A stretch of DNA of 64,000 nt from Agarophyton chilense (taxonomy: Eukaryota > Rhodophyta > Florideophyceae > Gracilariales > Gracilariaceae): NCBI GenBank assembly GCA_030374765.1, contig JARGXX010000028.1:1-64000 (forward strand), written 5' to 3'. Both the position numbers and the translations under genes were made by a program. The notes below the pieces were generated by a model. That model made no database searches, was not told the DNA's origin, and saw only the letters and a program-made list of their open reading frames with translations. Each line of letters opens with the position of its first letter. Position 1 is the first letter of the stretch. Shown one piece after another: positions 54,949-64,000 of this stretch.

Positions 54949-56160
54949 CTAGGCAGTGCTGGACTCACGAATTTCTTCAACCGTTTGGACGACGTTCGCT
55001 TCTTCATCCTCGGAGCGAGGAAAAGCCGGATACGGTATTGGGGGAAGCCGGGCTTTTCTTTCTATCCGGGAACCAGCACCTAAATCTGGATTCTGCTGCA
55101 GCGGCGGCGGTGGTGGTGGCGGAGGAGGCGACGTCACCGATATTTTCGGTTTAGACGATGGTGGTGGGGCAGACGAAGAGATTGCCGTTGCTCAGTCCTT
55201 GAAACTTACTAGTTGAGGGTCTCGGGCAGCGGGCGCCCGACTAACTACGGCAGTGGTAAAGGATACACTGGCTTTACTTTCCCCAAATTCTGAGTCTACT
55301 GGCAAATTGAACCCAACCACACGAGTTCGATTAGTTCCAAATCCATCAATCTCCATTAAGACATTGGGAGCTGCAGAGAAATCTGCTACATCCCCTTCGG
55401 CTTCCCCAGCTTCATCTTCAACTTCACTGACGTAATCTTCGATTTGTTTTGGTTTGAGCTTATGCAAAAGAGATTGAATCCCGACGATGTCGTCTTCGGA
55501 AAACGGCGATGTTTCCTCATCGTCCAAGAGGGCTTCCCCGCCTCTCCGCGAGGGGTGTAGTGGAAGCGGTGATGGACTGGGCGTTTGTGAAGGCGGGCTA
55601 GTTGAAGTGGGGGTTCGTGAGAGGGTTCGTAATCAGAGTTAGGGTGGGAACGGTGGTGTAGGGGAAGTTGGTGCGGGGGTTGGTTGCAGACGGGGTTGCG
55701 GCGGCGGTGGAGGGAGAGTTGGTGCGGGGGTGAGTTGGGGAAAGGGTTGCGGCGGTGGTGGAGGGGAAGTTGGTGCGGGGGTTGGTTGCGGACGGGGTTG
55801 CGGCGGTGGTGGAAGGAGAGTTGGTGCGGGGGTGAGTTGGGGACGGGGTTTCCAACGAGGTAGCGGCGGTAGATTGTGTTTTGGTGGTGGTTGTACAAAT
55901 GTTGATTGTGAAGACGAAGTTGGGTGTGGCATTGTACTTAGCAGGAAGTCGGGGAAGGTATGTCTCACTGAGAAGGGCGGTGGAGAGGAAATGGCAATGT
56001 TATGGTTAGTTGCGGACGGAGTTGCGGCGGAAGATGATGCTTTGGTGATGGTGGTACAAACGTGGGTTGTGAAAGCTGAGTTGGGATTTCCAATGGATTC
56101 AGCATGAGATCGGGGAAAGGGTGTTGCCCTGAGGAGGGCGCTGCGGAGAATGTGGATCAC
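54949..56160 (-). CDS. Proline-rich repeat protein, probably spliced
   Basis: One minus frame runs from ATG 56160 to 55192 (323 codons), broken only by TAA and TGA at 55633-55641. Before them are 2-3 copies of a ~33-residue Pro repeat (LTPAPTLPPPPPQP, PQPTPAPTSPPPPPQPFPQ). After them come TPTSTSPPSQTPSPSPLP and an acidic region (DDEETSPFSEDDIVGIQSLL, DYVSEVEDEAGEAEGDVADF). The two stops sit in CTAACTCTGAT, which resembles a branch site, with CTTCAACTAG downstream as acceptor, so they may be intronic. At 55207 the minus strand reads CTAGTAAGTTT, a donor-like site. A further frame (55137-54949) begins with poly-Pro and may be the last exon. Function unknown; scaffold-like composition. Confidence 0.4.
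55660..55870. repeat. Coding-type minisatellite (~48-51 bp unit)
   Basis: On + the unit is GTTGGTGCGGGGGT followed by GGTTGCGGCGGTGGTGGA, repeated about four times with two alternating subtypes (GAGTTGGGGA... and TGGTTGCGGA...). It encodes the Pro repeats of the minus-strand gene. Confidence 0.7.
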
Positions 56161-57213
56161 GGTGACGACGGTTGAGGCAAATTAAAATGAAGTTTGGAAG
56201 CAGTCGGAGCGCGGATCCCAACAAGATGGCGCGTTGGAGCGTCGGCTTTCGGAAGGTGGGTGCGTAACGTGCAGCGTTGGATGCAGCTTCAGTTAAAGCG
56301 CTGAGGGAGAAGGGAGGAGGGGAATGAGGGGGTGTGGGGGGGCGGGGATGGGGATGGCGGGGTGCAGCTGTATGCCGTGGCGCAAGCAGCGCGGTAAACG
56401 TTTGGTGCGCGGCGAGCTGGGGCTTAAGGATGACTAGGGTTGAGAGAGAGGGAGGAGGAGGGTCCAGGGAAGGAGAGGGATGGGGTTCGTGATGGTTGTG
56501 GTGGTGGTTTGAGCATCGCGGATGCCGGGTGTTTTGGACCTCCACAAAAAGCCGTGCGCGTATGCATTGATACCCGGACATCGGCGCCCTTTTGGAACCA
56601 CAGCGCGCGCCCCATTTTGGACTTACATGGCACAAAAGCGACGAGCGCGCTGCAAGTGTGCCACGTGTGGTGCACCCAAATCGCAAACGCCATATCCGCC
56701 TGGCTTTTCGCCATCAACTTGATGGACCCTGGTCTTTCGTTCGAGCAAGCCACGCGCCAGTGCCTTTCGCTCTGCCGACTCTTCAGCCTTTTCGCCCCGC
56801 ACCTTCTCTCAGAATGCGATTTTTTCCTCCCTTCTTCCAATGCCGAGGCCAAACTCTCTCTTCATCGACGAAACAACACTCGCCACTTGGCTCGCTGCCT
56901 TTTGCGCCACTTCCACCTCACGCCCCCAGACCTTAGCATCTCGCTTCCGGATTTCCAGTCGCCTTAACCTCTTGTGCAGCTTCGACAAAGTGCCAAACAC
57001 ACCATTCTTTCTCTCTCAGATGCGGCAACCTCAGAAGACGTAGATCCGCTGCCTATCATGCTGTCTCTGGCGGAGGTTGTGCTTTGTGCAGCTGTTCAAA
57101 GTGAGTAGAGAGATCTTTTTATTCAAGCAGTACTCACACTACCACCTCACCACCAAGATGCACTGGCTACTTCCATTTGCGGCAGAACCGTCGAAAAGCC
57201 AAAGGAAACGCAC
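56161..57213. other. Ambiguous region: open frames on both strands, none convincing
   Basis: A + frame (56440-56967, TAA) runs into the same frame as the coiled-coil gene downstream, via TAG 57106. Another + frame (56840-57043) and a minus frame (57000-56809) also look protein-like. GTGAGT at 57101 is a donor-like site. I cannot choose among them. Confidence 0.25.
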
Positions 57214-58614
57214 ATGCTAGGTCAGATGCCTGTCAACGACGAGAACCTCAACCTCACCAACTTCTCACGTTCCACAAAACCAACCTTCACGGAAGAGTCA
57301 CACAGTCCTCTTTCTGCCGCACGCGGCATTCCACTGGCAGACTACAAGGCGCTCGCTGCAGAACGAGACAACCTCAAGAGAAAGATTTCTGCCTTTGAAT
57401 TCGAGAAAAACAAGGCAGTGGAGCTATCCCAGAGCTTGAAAATCAAACTGGAAGAGGCTTCCGACAAGATTCGCTTGCTGGAAACAAAGCACGAAGAAAG
57501 TGCTACAGACTTGTTGAACAAATCAAAGGCACTCAGTGAAGCCAAGACTGCACTGCACGGAGCTCACGTTGCTGCAGAAGAAGTCTAAATTTTGCGCGCA
57601 AAGGCCGCTTCTGTCGAACAGTTGGAAGCAAGCCTCAAAAGAGCCAGCAAGAGGATGGAAGAGGTCTCTCACATGCGGAGAGCGACTAAAGACCTCGAGA
57701 CACAACTATCTGCGTTTAGGGAGACAGAAGAGAGATTGTCCAAGGACACGGATTACCTGGCTGGGGCGAGGCGAGAAAACATCACAGCTGAGATGGAGAA
57801 GAAGGAAGGTGAGATCAAAACGCTAAAGAGTGAAAAGTCGTCGTTGAAGACAAGTATGGAGGCTGCCAATCAATAGCTGGCCGCATTCCTCATGCAGTCC
57901 GCGCAAACAGCATCGAGAGATACTGCAATCAATCGTGCTTCGGAAGACATGTCTGCGTCGGTAAGGACTCCAAAGTCCTTGGGCGTCGCCCAGACTATCA
58001 CCGATCAGACCACTTCGACGAAAGCTGTGCCGATGTCCGATGAGCTCGTCGAAGAAATTGCACGTGAAATCTTGTTCAAAGATTCGCTTGTTCGCATGAT
58101 ATGGATTGATATTGTCGAATGCGTGAATGGGGTCATGGATGCTTGGTGTGATATTAATGCCATGGAAGGCACGAAAGGTACTTTCTCGGGAAGCAGCAGC
58201 GAGGCGATCCACCGCCAGCCATCTCTCTCGGCTTCTGAACAACCCGGTGTCCTCTCACGCCCCAGTTAACAGAGCGTCGACCTAAACGCTAGCTACATCG
58301 GCAGCGATGCCGAAAGTAGAATGAGCCTGCTACCGGAGTTTGCCGTGATGGACTACCAGGCAAGGATTCAAAAGGGCCATACTGGAGATGAGTTTGACTA
58401 CGCCGCAAACCATGCAAACGTAGAAGAGATTCCTCTGAATCGCATGCATCAAGCACAGGTGCCCCACGCGCAATGCGAGAAGAGCACGGCCCCTATCCCA
58501 GCAGAAGGTATTTCGTCGCTTAGCGCGACTGATGATGATGATGGTGACTCTGAACCGGCAAATGAGACGGTGAACGCTACCATTTCAAAGCCACCCAGCC
58601 AACAACGCATGTGA
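57214..58614 (+). pseudogene. Coiled-coil protein frame with three in-frame stops
   Basis: One reading frame of 467 codons from ATG 57214 to TGA 58612 is interrupted by TAA 57586, TAG 57874 and TAA 58267 without any frame change. Residues ~48-215 have strong coiled-coil character (DYKALAAERDNLKRKISAFE, ILRAKAASVEQLEASLKRAS, RETEERLSKDTDYL) running straight across the first stop. A middle segment (DELVEEIAREILFKDSLVRM) is helical, and the C-terminus is acidic and Ser-rich (LSATDDDDGDSEPANE). Decay by point mutation, readthrough, or unrecognised introns are all possible. Family unknown; cytoskeletal or scaffold-type composition. Confidence 0.5.
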
Positions 58615-58800
58615 AACACCAATCTCAGCAGTTGTGAACGGAAAAGCTCTAGAATCGCCATGTTGAAGCGCTCTGCCACCCAGCCTCGTTCTCCTTTCAT
58701 CACGGAAAACATTATTCACGGAAAGAAAAGTGTTCACCTGCAGTTCGGCTGGAGTCAGCTACACTCTGTCCGTCACTTTTCTTTAATATATCTGAGGAGC

Positions 58801-59676
58801 ATGAAACGGGCGTCTAGTTTTAAGATGAGCAAGAGAAGCGGAATTTCTGTGAGCGATTCAAGGTCTGACACGACCCAAACACTCGTTCTTCAAACTCACA
58901 ATGATCTGTTGTCGTTACAGAACACGGTGGATCCCATGCGCAATGAGAGGCAATCCTCAACGTCCGTTGGAAACTTTGTACATCAACTGGATATCACAAG
59001 GAAGCAGCTCAGTGACGCTCAAACAAGATTACTGGAATCAAACGCAGAATGCAGTAGCCTTCGGTACGAAATGGACCTTTTGCTGAAAGAGGTTGATGTA
59101 ATTGCTTCAGAGAAGAAAAAGACCGCCCAGGATGAAACAAAAGTTCTCGAGGAGACGGAAAGGCTGATCAATCACTTGAAGAAAATTTTTGGATTGAGAG
59201 AGGAGGAGCTCTCTGTCATAAATCAAGAACTCAAGAACGTTTCCGAACATATGGAAAATCTGGAGCGGTCCCGGAAATCTCTGGAAGAAAAAATGCGTAC
59301 GTCAAAGGTTGGCGAAAGAGCTCAGGAGGTTGAGATTGCGCGACTAAACGCCGAACTTGAGACGAGTGGGTTAATGACTGCCAAGCTTGACGACGTTATG
59401 AAGCGAGCCGACGGGCTTCAGAAGGAAATATCGAAGGAGAGAGAAACCCATTTGCGGGGCATCGCTGAGGCGGTTAAACGAGAACATCGCATCGCCGAGG
59501 AAGCTCACAAAGAAGCCAGACTGATGGCTAAGAATCATACGACCATGCTTGAAGATATGCGCGCAAGCGCTTTGGCTGCTGCCCGTAGCAGCATGAGAGC
59601 GAATCAAGAGAGAATCCCGAGAAGAGGAGCTTGGTTCGCGGACTTTTGGAGAAGGTTGCTTCATCTAGAAATGTGA
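58801..59676 (+). CDS. Coiled-coil protein
   Basis: Starting at ATG 58801, 291 codons in the same frame as the preceding coiled-coil gene; the frame is open back to an ATG at 58660. TTTAATATAT just upstream (58781) could be part of its promoter. Long heptad stretches: LDITRKQLSDAQTRLLESNA, EEELSVINQELKNVSEHMEN, LERSRKSLEEKMRTSKVGER, EVEIARLNAELETSGLMTAK. Near 59608 another + frame continues the helical character (PEKRSLVRGLLEKVASSRNV, KE, TGA at ~59676), so the annotated C-terminus may reflect a one-base indel. It is probably a paralogue or downstream partner of the gene before it. Confidence 0.5.
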   Translation: MKRASSFKMSKRSGISVSDSRSDTTQTLVLQTHNDLLSLQNTVDPMRNERQSSTSVGNFVHQLDITRKQLSDAQTRLLESNAECSSLRYEMDLLLKEVDVIASEKKKTAQDETKVLEETERLINHLKKIFGLREEELSVINQELKNVSEHMENLERSRKSLEEKMRTSKVGERAQEVEIARLNAELETSGLMTAKLDDVMKRADGLQKEISKERETHLRGIAEAVKREHRIAEEAHKEARLMAKNHTTMLEDMRASALAAARSSMRANQERIPRRGAWFADFWRRLLHLEM

Positions 59677-59679
59677 AAG

Positions 59680-60738
59680 AGTGACTTTTCCACGGCGCAT
59701 ACCGCCCGCACATCTTCTGCTGAGAAGGATAGAAACAGAGGAAGGAGCGTCCGATCGAGACGTCAGTGATAGAAGAAGTTGTCTTCAACCGAAAACATCA
59801 CTTCGATCCGTACTCTTCCTCGCTTATTACAATTTGCCCCGCCGAGTCGCATCAGGCTTCCACCGAGCTTTCGAGTAGAGGAGATTATTCTAGAACTCTT
59901 TCTTACCAATCATACCCGATGGTGCGCTATAACCTTCGCCCACGCTGTGCATAGGAATCAGAGCTCTGCTGCGTCGGTTATCCATTCAGCACCCAATACC
60001 TTCTGGGTAATGATGATTTCCCCTCTGATCTTCTCCGGCGGAGAGCCGGTCCGCTTTCGAAGCCAAGCTTTCTTTTAAGTTAGTTTCACCTCAGGCATAA
60101 ACCGCTCTGTAACCTGGTTTACTTACTCTACATGTTTCTTTCCGTCGTCCAGAATAAAATATCCTCGTCATTCGTGACCTGCCTCCGAAGGCAATTCTCG
60201 AAATGAAGTTCACTATGCCAACCCGCAAACGACGGCACCCATCCCGTCATGATTGTCTCACGGCATTTTTGAGCAAATGCGGAACCGAGCTCGATCCATG
60301 CTGAAACAACGCAATATCATGCGCAGGTAGCACAATCGTGTTATTCTGTCGCGTCAAGACGAGCCACTGGCAACGAGAATCCCACATCCGCCACTGGTTT
60401 TTTCAAGACAGACACCCGGGTTAGCCATTCTCCTTTTGTAATCGCCGGAGCTGCCATTAAACCCATATCACTGCGATTGATGCATTTCTGTTTATCGAGA
60501 AGACGTCGGTTTCTCACATTATCCTATCTGAGAAATACCCATCAAAAACGTCGAAGATATTGACTTCGAACCAATTCTACACCCGGACTCCGAAGTTTCT
60601 TGCGAATTTCTAAGAGAGTTCGTATGGGCACTTGGAGCTTGAATTCGTTCGGTGCATGTGCGTGCTCAACTTTGTCGTACTTCGTCTCACTCTTTTTCTC
60701 ACTAACTTTTCAGGCTTTGCAGAGGAAAGGTTGACGGT
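59680..60738. other. Spacer with weak coding-like stretches
   Basis: A short + frame (from ATG 60204: MPTRKRRHPSRHDCLTAFL preceded by MKFT) and a frame near 60380-60540 look partly protein-like but are not recognised. They may be upstream exons or remains of the decayed gene at 60739. Confidence 0.25.
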
Positions 60739-61229
60739 ATGCATGATGACGTGAGCCGACGCTCTTCTTCTTTCTTTCAAACATTCTTTTCAAGCGTTTT
60801 GAAGCCTGACGTTTGCGTTTTGGGCTATTACCACGAAGAGCCAGCAGTAAACGGTAAGCCGAAGTTGAGGAAAAACTCAATCATCCTGTGCAATGATCAT
60901 AATGAATTTGAGAGACGTTTAAAAAAGCTCATAAACGCATCACTGGACTAGAGCAATCAAGGACGAGGAAGTACAATGGGATAGTGATAAGAAGTGCAAA
61001 GCCGATATTTATTTCATCACAAGAAAAAAGCCTGGCAATTGCATATCAAATGCAAGTTGTCCCACTCATTCATATCCTGGAGCCTAATTCGATCACGGCG
61101 AGCAAATGTCACTTCGCATTCGGGGGGCGCTTCTATTCTTCCCTGATGACATTCCGAGAGATAAGGTGAAATGGGCACGTGGTCGAATCTACCTTGGAAA
61201 CATCAAGCACGGTCCTAGTCAATTCTGTT
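60739..61229 (+). pseudogene. Unrecognised gene broken by a frame change
   Basis: The first frame (60739-60951) contains KPDVCVLGYYHEEPAVNGKP and IILCNDHNEFERRLKKLINA, ending LD-stop. In the next frame the sequence continues as TRAIKDEEVQWDSDKKCKAD, IYFITRKKPGN and, after another change, LFFPDDIPRDKVKWARGRIY, LGNIKHGPSQF with TGA near 61229. The pieces flow into each other, so one gene with two indels or short introns is likely. Family unknown. Confidence 0.35.
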
Positions 61230-61674
61230 GAATTCCTGAAGCAGCTTAGATTGAAAAGGAGAGTCCAGCGCAGACATTTCCTCGGCATTAGAGCAAATTG
61301 AAAAATCGGATTGGGAGGGTAGGTGGGACGGTTTTTGGAGCTGGGAATAAGGGGATCGATGGGGAAGAGGAGAAGGAGGAAGATAGGTTTGTAGAGGGGA
61401 TTGCGGGTAGTGGAGAGGAGGATGAGGGGTGCAAGGAGAAGGTGGGGGAGACCATGTCGTAATGTGGATGGTGGTTCTAGGAGGTATCATTGTGATATGG
61501 GTTAGTGTGAAGGTGTTTGAGCCAGGCGTTTGTCATTCACATCTAGCGTTTGGCATCCACACACAGGAGGTAGACTAGCAGGGGCTTTTGCTTTGTTTCC
61601 CATTCATAATGTGCAGGATTTTGATATAGAATCGAAAGCCAAAACTAGCTGGCACTCTAAAAAATTAACAGCAA
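61230..61674. other. Spacer with a polypurine tract
   Basis: 61300-61460 is almost entirely purine on + (GGAGGG, GAAGGAGGAAG words). No gene recognised. Confidence 0.5.
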
Positions 61675-62572
61675 TTACCTCTGCATCCGCGATCCATCAT
61701 TTTTCGCAGATTTTTCGCCGGATATCTTCCTGCATACTAAACTAGCTGCTAATAATAGCTTTCCGAGAACACAGACGAAGGCAGAGAGCGGCATACTCTT
61801 GATGATTTCAAATACTAGGGCAATGCTTGCTGCTTTGCGCTTGTCCGCGGCCGCTTCCTGCAGAACAGTTGCCATTCGATCGACACTGCGGGTAACAATG
61901 AGTGTTGCTTTCCCAACGCTGCTCTCTTGTTTGATCTTCTTGGCACCAGACGGACGCGCGCTCGACGGTTTGATCATGGAAACGTTGCCGATTTCTTCTC
62001 CTTCTTCATCGACATGCCGCTTTTTCGGACGGTACCCCGGAGTGGTTGTGCTACTACCGCCGACTGTCATGGAGAACTTCGGGCAACCAGACAGAAACTG
62101 CACAGCATCCATGGACTTGATAAGGCCAGGTGTGGAGGAGACTCATCTGTCTTTGTACTTACTCCTGTCCCGGTAGAGCGACATTATATTTCGGCGAGTA
62201 TCTTTCTCCGTCTCTCCAGACGGAATGCATGAACTGTACTGCTTGTCGGCGGCAAACAAACTTCTGCGTTGTTCCACTCAATTTGCGCCACCTTGTCTCC
62301 AGACTGGACGAAGTACGTTCCCGTTCTTGCGGTCCCAACGACTTGTACTTGCATAGCACATTGATCCAAAATGCATCGCTTTTGAGCTCTATTGTAGTCT
62401 CAGAAGTAGATACCCACGCTTTAGCAAGCGCATAGTCTTCCTCAGGGGTAAAATTGGGTCCTTTCGTGGTGCTCGTCACCATGGAGAGGAATGAGACTGG
62501 ATTGCGGTAGCTGTGTGATGACGGAGAGACTATCGATCGGGAAATCGATAGCTTTCTGGATGTTATGTCCAA
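61675..62572 (-). CDS. Myb/SANT trihelix-like (NAM-associated type) protein, in two frames
   Basis: Frame 1 (62572-62159) contains KGPNFTPEEDYALAKAWVST, DAFWINVLCKYKSLGPQERE and SSLETRWRKLSGTTQKFVCR: the regularly spaced W residues (EEDxxLxxAW, FWxxV, RWxxL) of a Myb/SANT or trihelix DNA-binding fold, as in plant NAM-associated and Harbinger accessory proteins. Frame 2 (62112-61675) continues with KKRHVDEEGEEIG, KPSSARPSGAKKIKQESSVG (the basic RPxGxKKxK linker of the same family) and a helical C-terminus (MATVLQEAAADKRKAASIAL). The switch near 62160 has a donor-like GTAAGT, but simple splicing did not restore the frame by eye, so an indel is also possible. Confidence 0.55.
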
Positions 62573-63445
62573 TTCGTTTTGGCGGGAACAATTTGAGAAG
62601 TATCACACGTGCAGAAATGTCATTGGTAGAGATGCCTTGGCTCATGATTAAATTCCTGAGTAACTCTTCACCGCGTTGCTCAGATTTTTAGTCTCGAGAC
62701 CAAATGTGGACTTGGTTTAACCTATAGTAGACTTGCCTCTTCAGTTCTAAATTCCACATTTAGAATTTTGGTTCCGTAGTAGACATGCTCTTACTAGCTT
62801 TCCGAGAACACCTACGCTTGCACAATCGCGGCCGTTCGCAATTCCGATACCGCAAAGGGGCCCGCATCGGGGACTATCGTGGCGCTTTGTGATTCGCCGG
62901 AAATCTCGCTGTCTTTGACGACGCGAATTCCCGATCGCGCGTAGATACAAAAGTGAAACGTGAAGTGAGGCATCGCGGTGCAGGTTGGAAACCGATGGAA
63001 GAAGTATCCAGGGGCAAGGAGTAAAAGAAAGGCGGCCAAGTAATTTGTAGTCGAATAGAATCGATTGCAGTAAGAGAGCCTCTGCTTTCATTGGACGACC
63101 GCTTGTTTGTCCTTAAAATTTTGGATTACTGATTTGGCAACGCAAGGGCATGCCAGCACTTGGGCACCACAACTCCGACTCGCAATGGAAATGCATTATG
63201 CCTCGATTAAGGCGGATAGTTGAAGACAGGGTGTTCGGGGCACGCCGCAAACCGCACGAATTCTGGCACAGTTGGAGAAAGGCTAGCCGGTGCCGGACCA
63301 GAAGCGATACGAATTCTCGCACCGGCTTGCGTCCGAATCGTTTATATAAGGCCAACCTCGGTCATCTTCGACCAACTCTCGTCAAGTCAGCTCGACTAAA
63401 GCAGCTTACCTTCGCCCCTCCTTTGGAACCAAAATCATCTCTTAG
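62573..63445. other. Intergenic region
   Basis: No supportable gene. TAGCTTTCCGAGAACAC near 61758 recurs near 62799 with the following bases diverging, a short repeat of unknown meaning. Confidence 0.4.
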
Positions 63446-64000
63446 CACAGTTTATGCCTCTCTTTTCACCAACTCCTCGCCTTTTTCTTTCTTTTCGTGG
63501 GGGCAGGGTTCGCTTTCTACCGCGACTGCACCGTTCTTTTCTGCGAGCCTGTCTCTTACGTGGGACTGTTTAGCACCTCCGGTTGTAAACAGAACCTGGG
63601 AATACGGCGTACGGATCACAATCTACGACCATTTGGCATTCGTTCAAGAGTAAGTGACTTTCACTGCTCTTTTAGTATTGGGTGCAAGTACTGGCTTTTG
63701 TCTGTCGTGAATATAGTACCCACTTCTGCGATATCTTCGAGGGAATATTCAATTGTCAAAGGTTCCGATTCGGAAGTGGAAGCCGTCAGCGTCACCAAAG
63801 AAAAGATATCCCTAACCGACTCTTCCCCATCTCCTGAACCCCTTGGCAACCCGCGCACTTGTCACATCTTTCGAGTCGTTACTCAACGCGAGAAGAGTCG
63901 CCGCCGTCTTCCATCTCGTAAACTCTCCCTGAAGCGCTGTGCCGTCTGCAAGATAAACTTGCAGAGCCAGAGCCAACTGGAAGTACACAAAGGCAGCCGT
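63446..64000 (+). CDS. C2H2 (JAZ/U1-type) zinc-finger protein, partial at right edge
   Basis: This + frame is open from after TAG 63443 to the window end (185 codons). It has no ATG, so it is probably an exon whose 5' limit lies within it; TCATCTCTTAG at 63435-63445 resembles an acceptor. The persuasive part starts near 63700 (VPTSAISSREYSIVKGSDSE, RTCHIFRVVTQREKSRRRLP) and ends KRCAVCKINLQSQSQLEVHK, where Cys codons at 63938 and 63947 and His at 63986 give C-x2-C-x12-H. The LxSxSQLxxHxG wording is that of double-stranded-RNA-binding JAZ/U1-type fingers. The second His would lie beyond the window. Confidence 0.45.

Noticed and set aside
17661..58269. UAA/UAG reassigned to glutamine in this genome
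   Set aside because: Catalase, propeller, membrane protein and DCP1 frames contain no internal UAR in about 1,600 codons, and three of these four end with TAG or TAA at positions fitting their family or structure.
61215..61490. Pro/Ser-rich minus-strand frame
   Set aside because: It is a translation of the polypurine tract and shows no protein-like features.
63150..63653. 167-codon + frame ahead of the zinc-finger exon
   Set aside because: The composition is unremarkable, there are no motifs, and the overlapping frame leading to the zinc finger is better supported.
1..64000. CRISPR arrays, rRNA or bacterial-type operons
   Set aside because: None seen. The repeats present are telomeric, satellite, minisatellite or transposon-derived, and the genes are eukaryotic in type.

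Overview
The window reads as a chromosome end of a eukaryote. It opens with about 700 bp of degenerate C-rich telomeric-type repeat (CCCCTAAA and CCCCTAAAA, i.e. TTTAGGGG on the other strand), reading 5'->3' inward, so the terminus lies to the left. Most host genes are single uninterrupted frames, short spliceosomal-type introns are suspected in a few places, and transposons are abundant. This fits an alga or another protist with compact genes; a red alga is my best guess, but nothing here proves it.

Region 1 (1-8150) is subtelomere. An endonuclease-lacking Penelope-like retroelement (PLE) with an intact reverse transcriptase lies between two telomeric-type tracts, in the orientation expected if its RNA was copied directly onto the G-rich chromosome end. 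Short copies of its 3' end recur between further telomeric tracts. A ~963-bp satellite follows (two full units, one partial, one diverged copy split by a 213-bp LTR-like insertion). Region 2 (8150-24850) holds most of the intact host-type genes: a secreted GC-rich catalase with a thrice-repeated 14-bp motif upstream, a secreted beta-propeller protein with a TATA box, a small secreted protein, a three-TM membrane protein, and a Tc1/mariner element whose first base lies eight bases past that gene's stop. Between them are a frame broken by one TAG and a retroelement gag fragment.

Region 3 (25250-43060) is a retroelement graveyard: an AT-rich decayed Ty1/copia-like element, a decayed Ty3/gypsy element on the + strand, a better preserved Ty3/gypsy chromovirus on the - strand arranged tail to tail with it, and a PIF/Harbinger-type transposase abutting the latter's gag. 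Region 4 (43800-51530) has an array of repeated splice-donor-like cassettes and then a two-gene convergent unit: a TNP2/Plavaka-like transposase remnant on + and an unrecognised decayed gene on -.

Region 5 (52440-64000) returns to host-type genes: DCP1 (mRNA decapping activator), a protein with a bZIP-like basic region, a proline-rich repeat protein, two consecutive coiled-coil frames (the first with three in-frame stops), an unrecognised frameshifted gene, a Myb/SANT trihelix-like gene and, running off the right edge, a C2H2 (JAZ/U1-type) zinc-finger gene. No rRNA, tRNA or CRISPR was found. All identifications come from reading motifs by eye; no database search was run.
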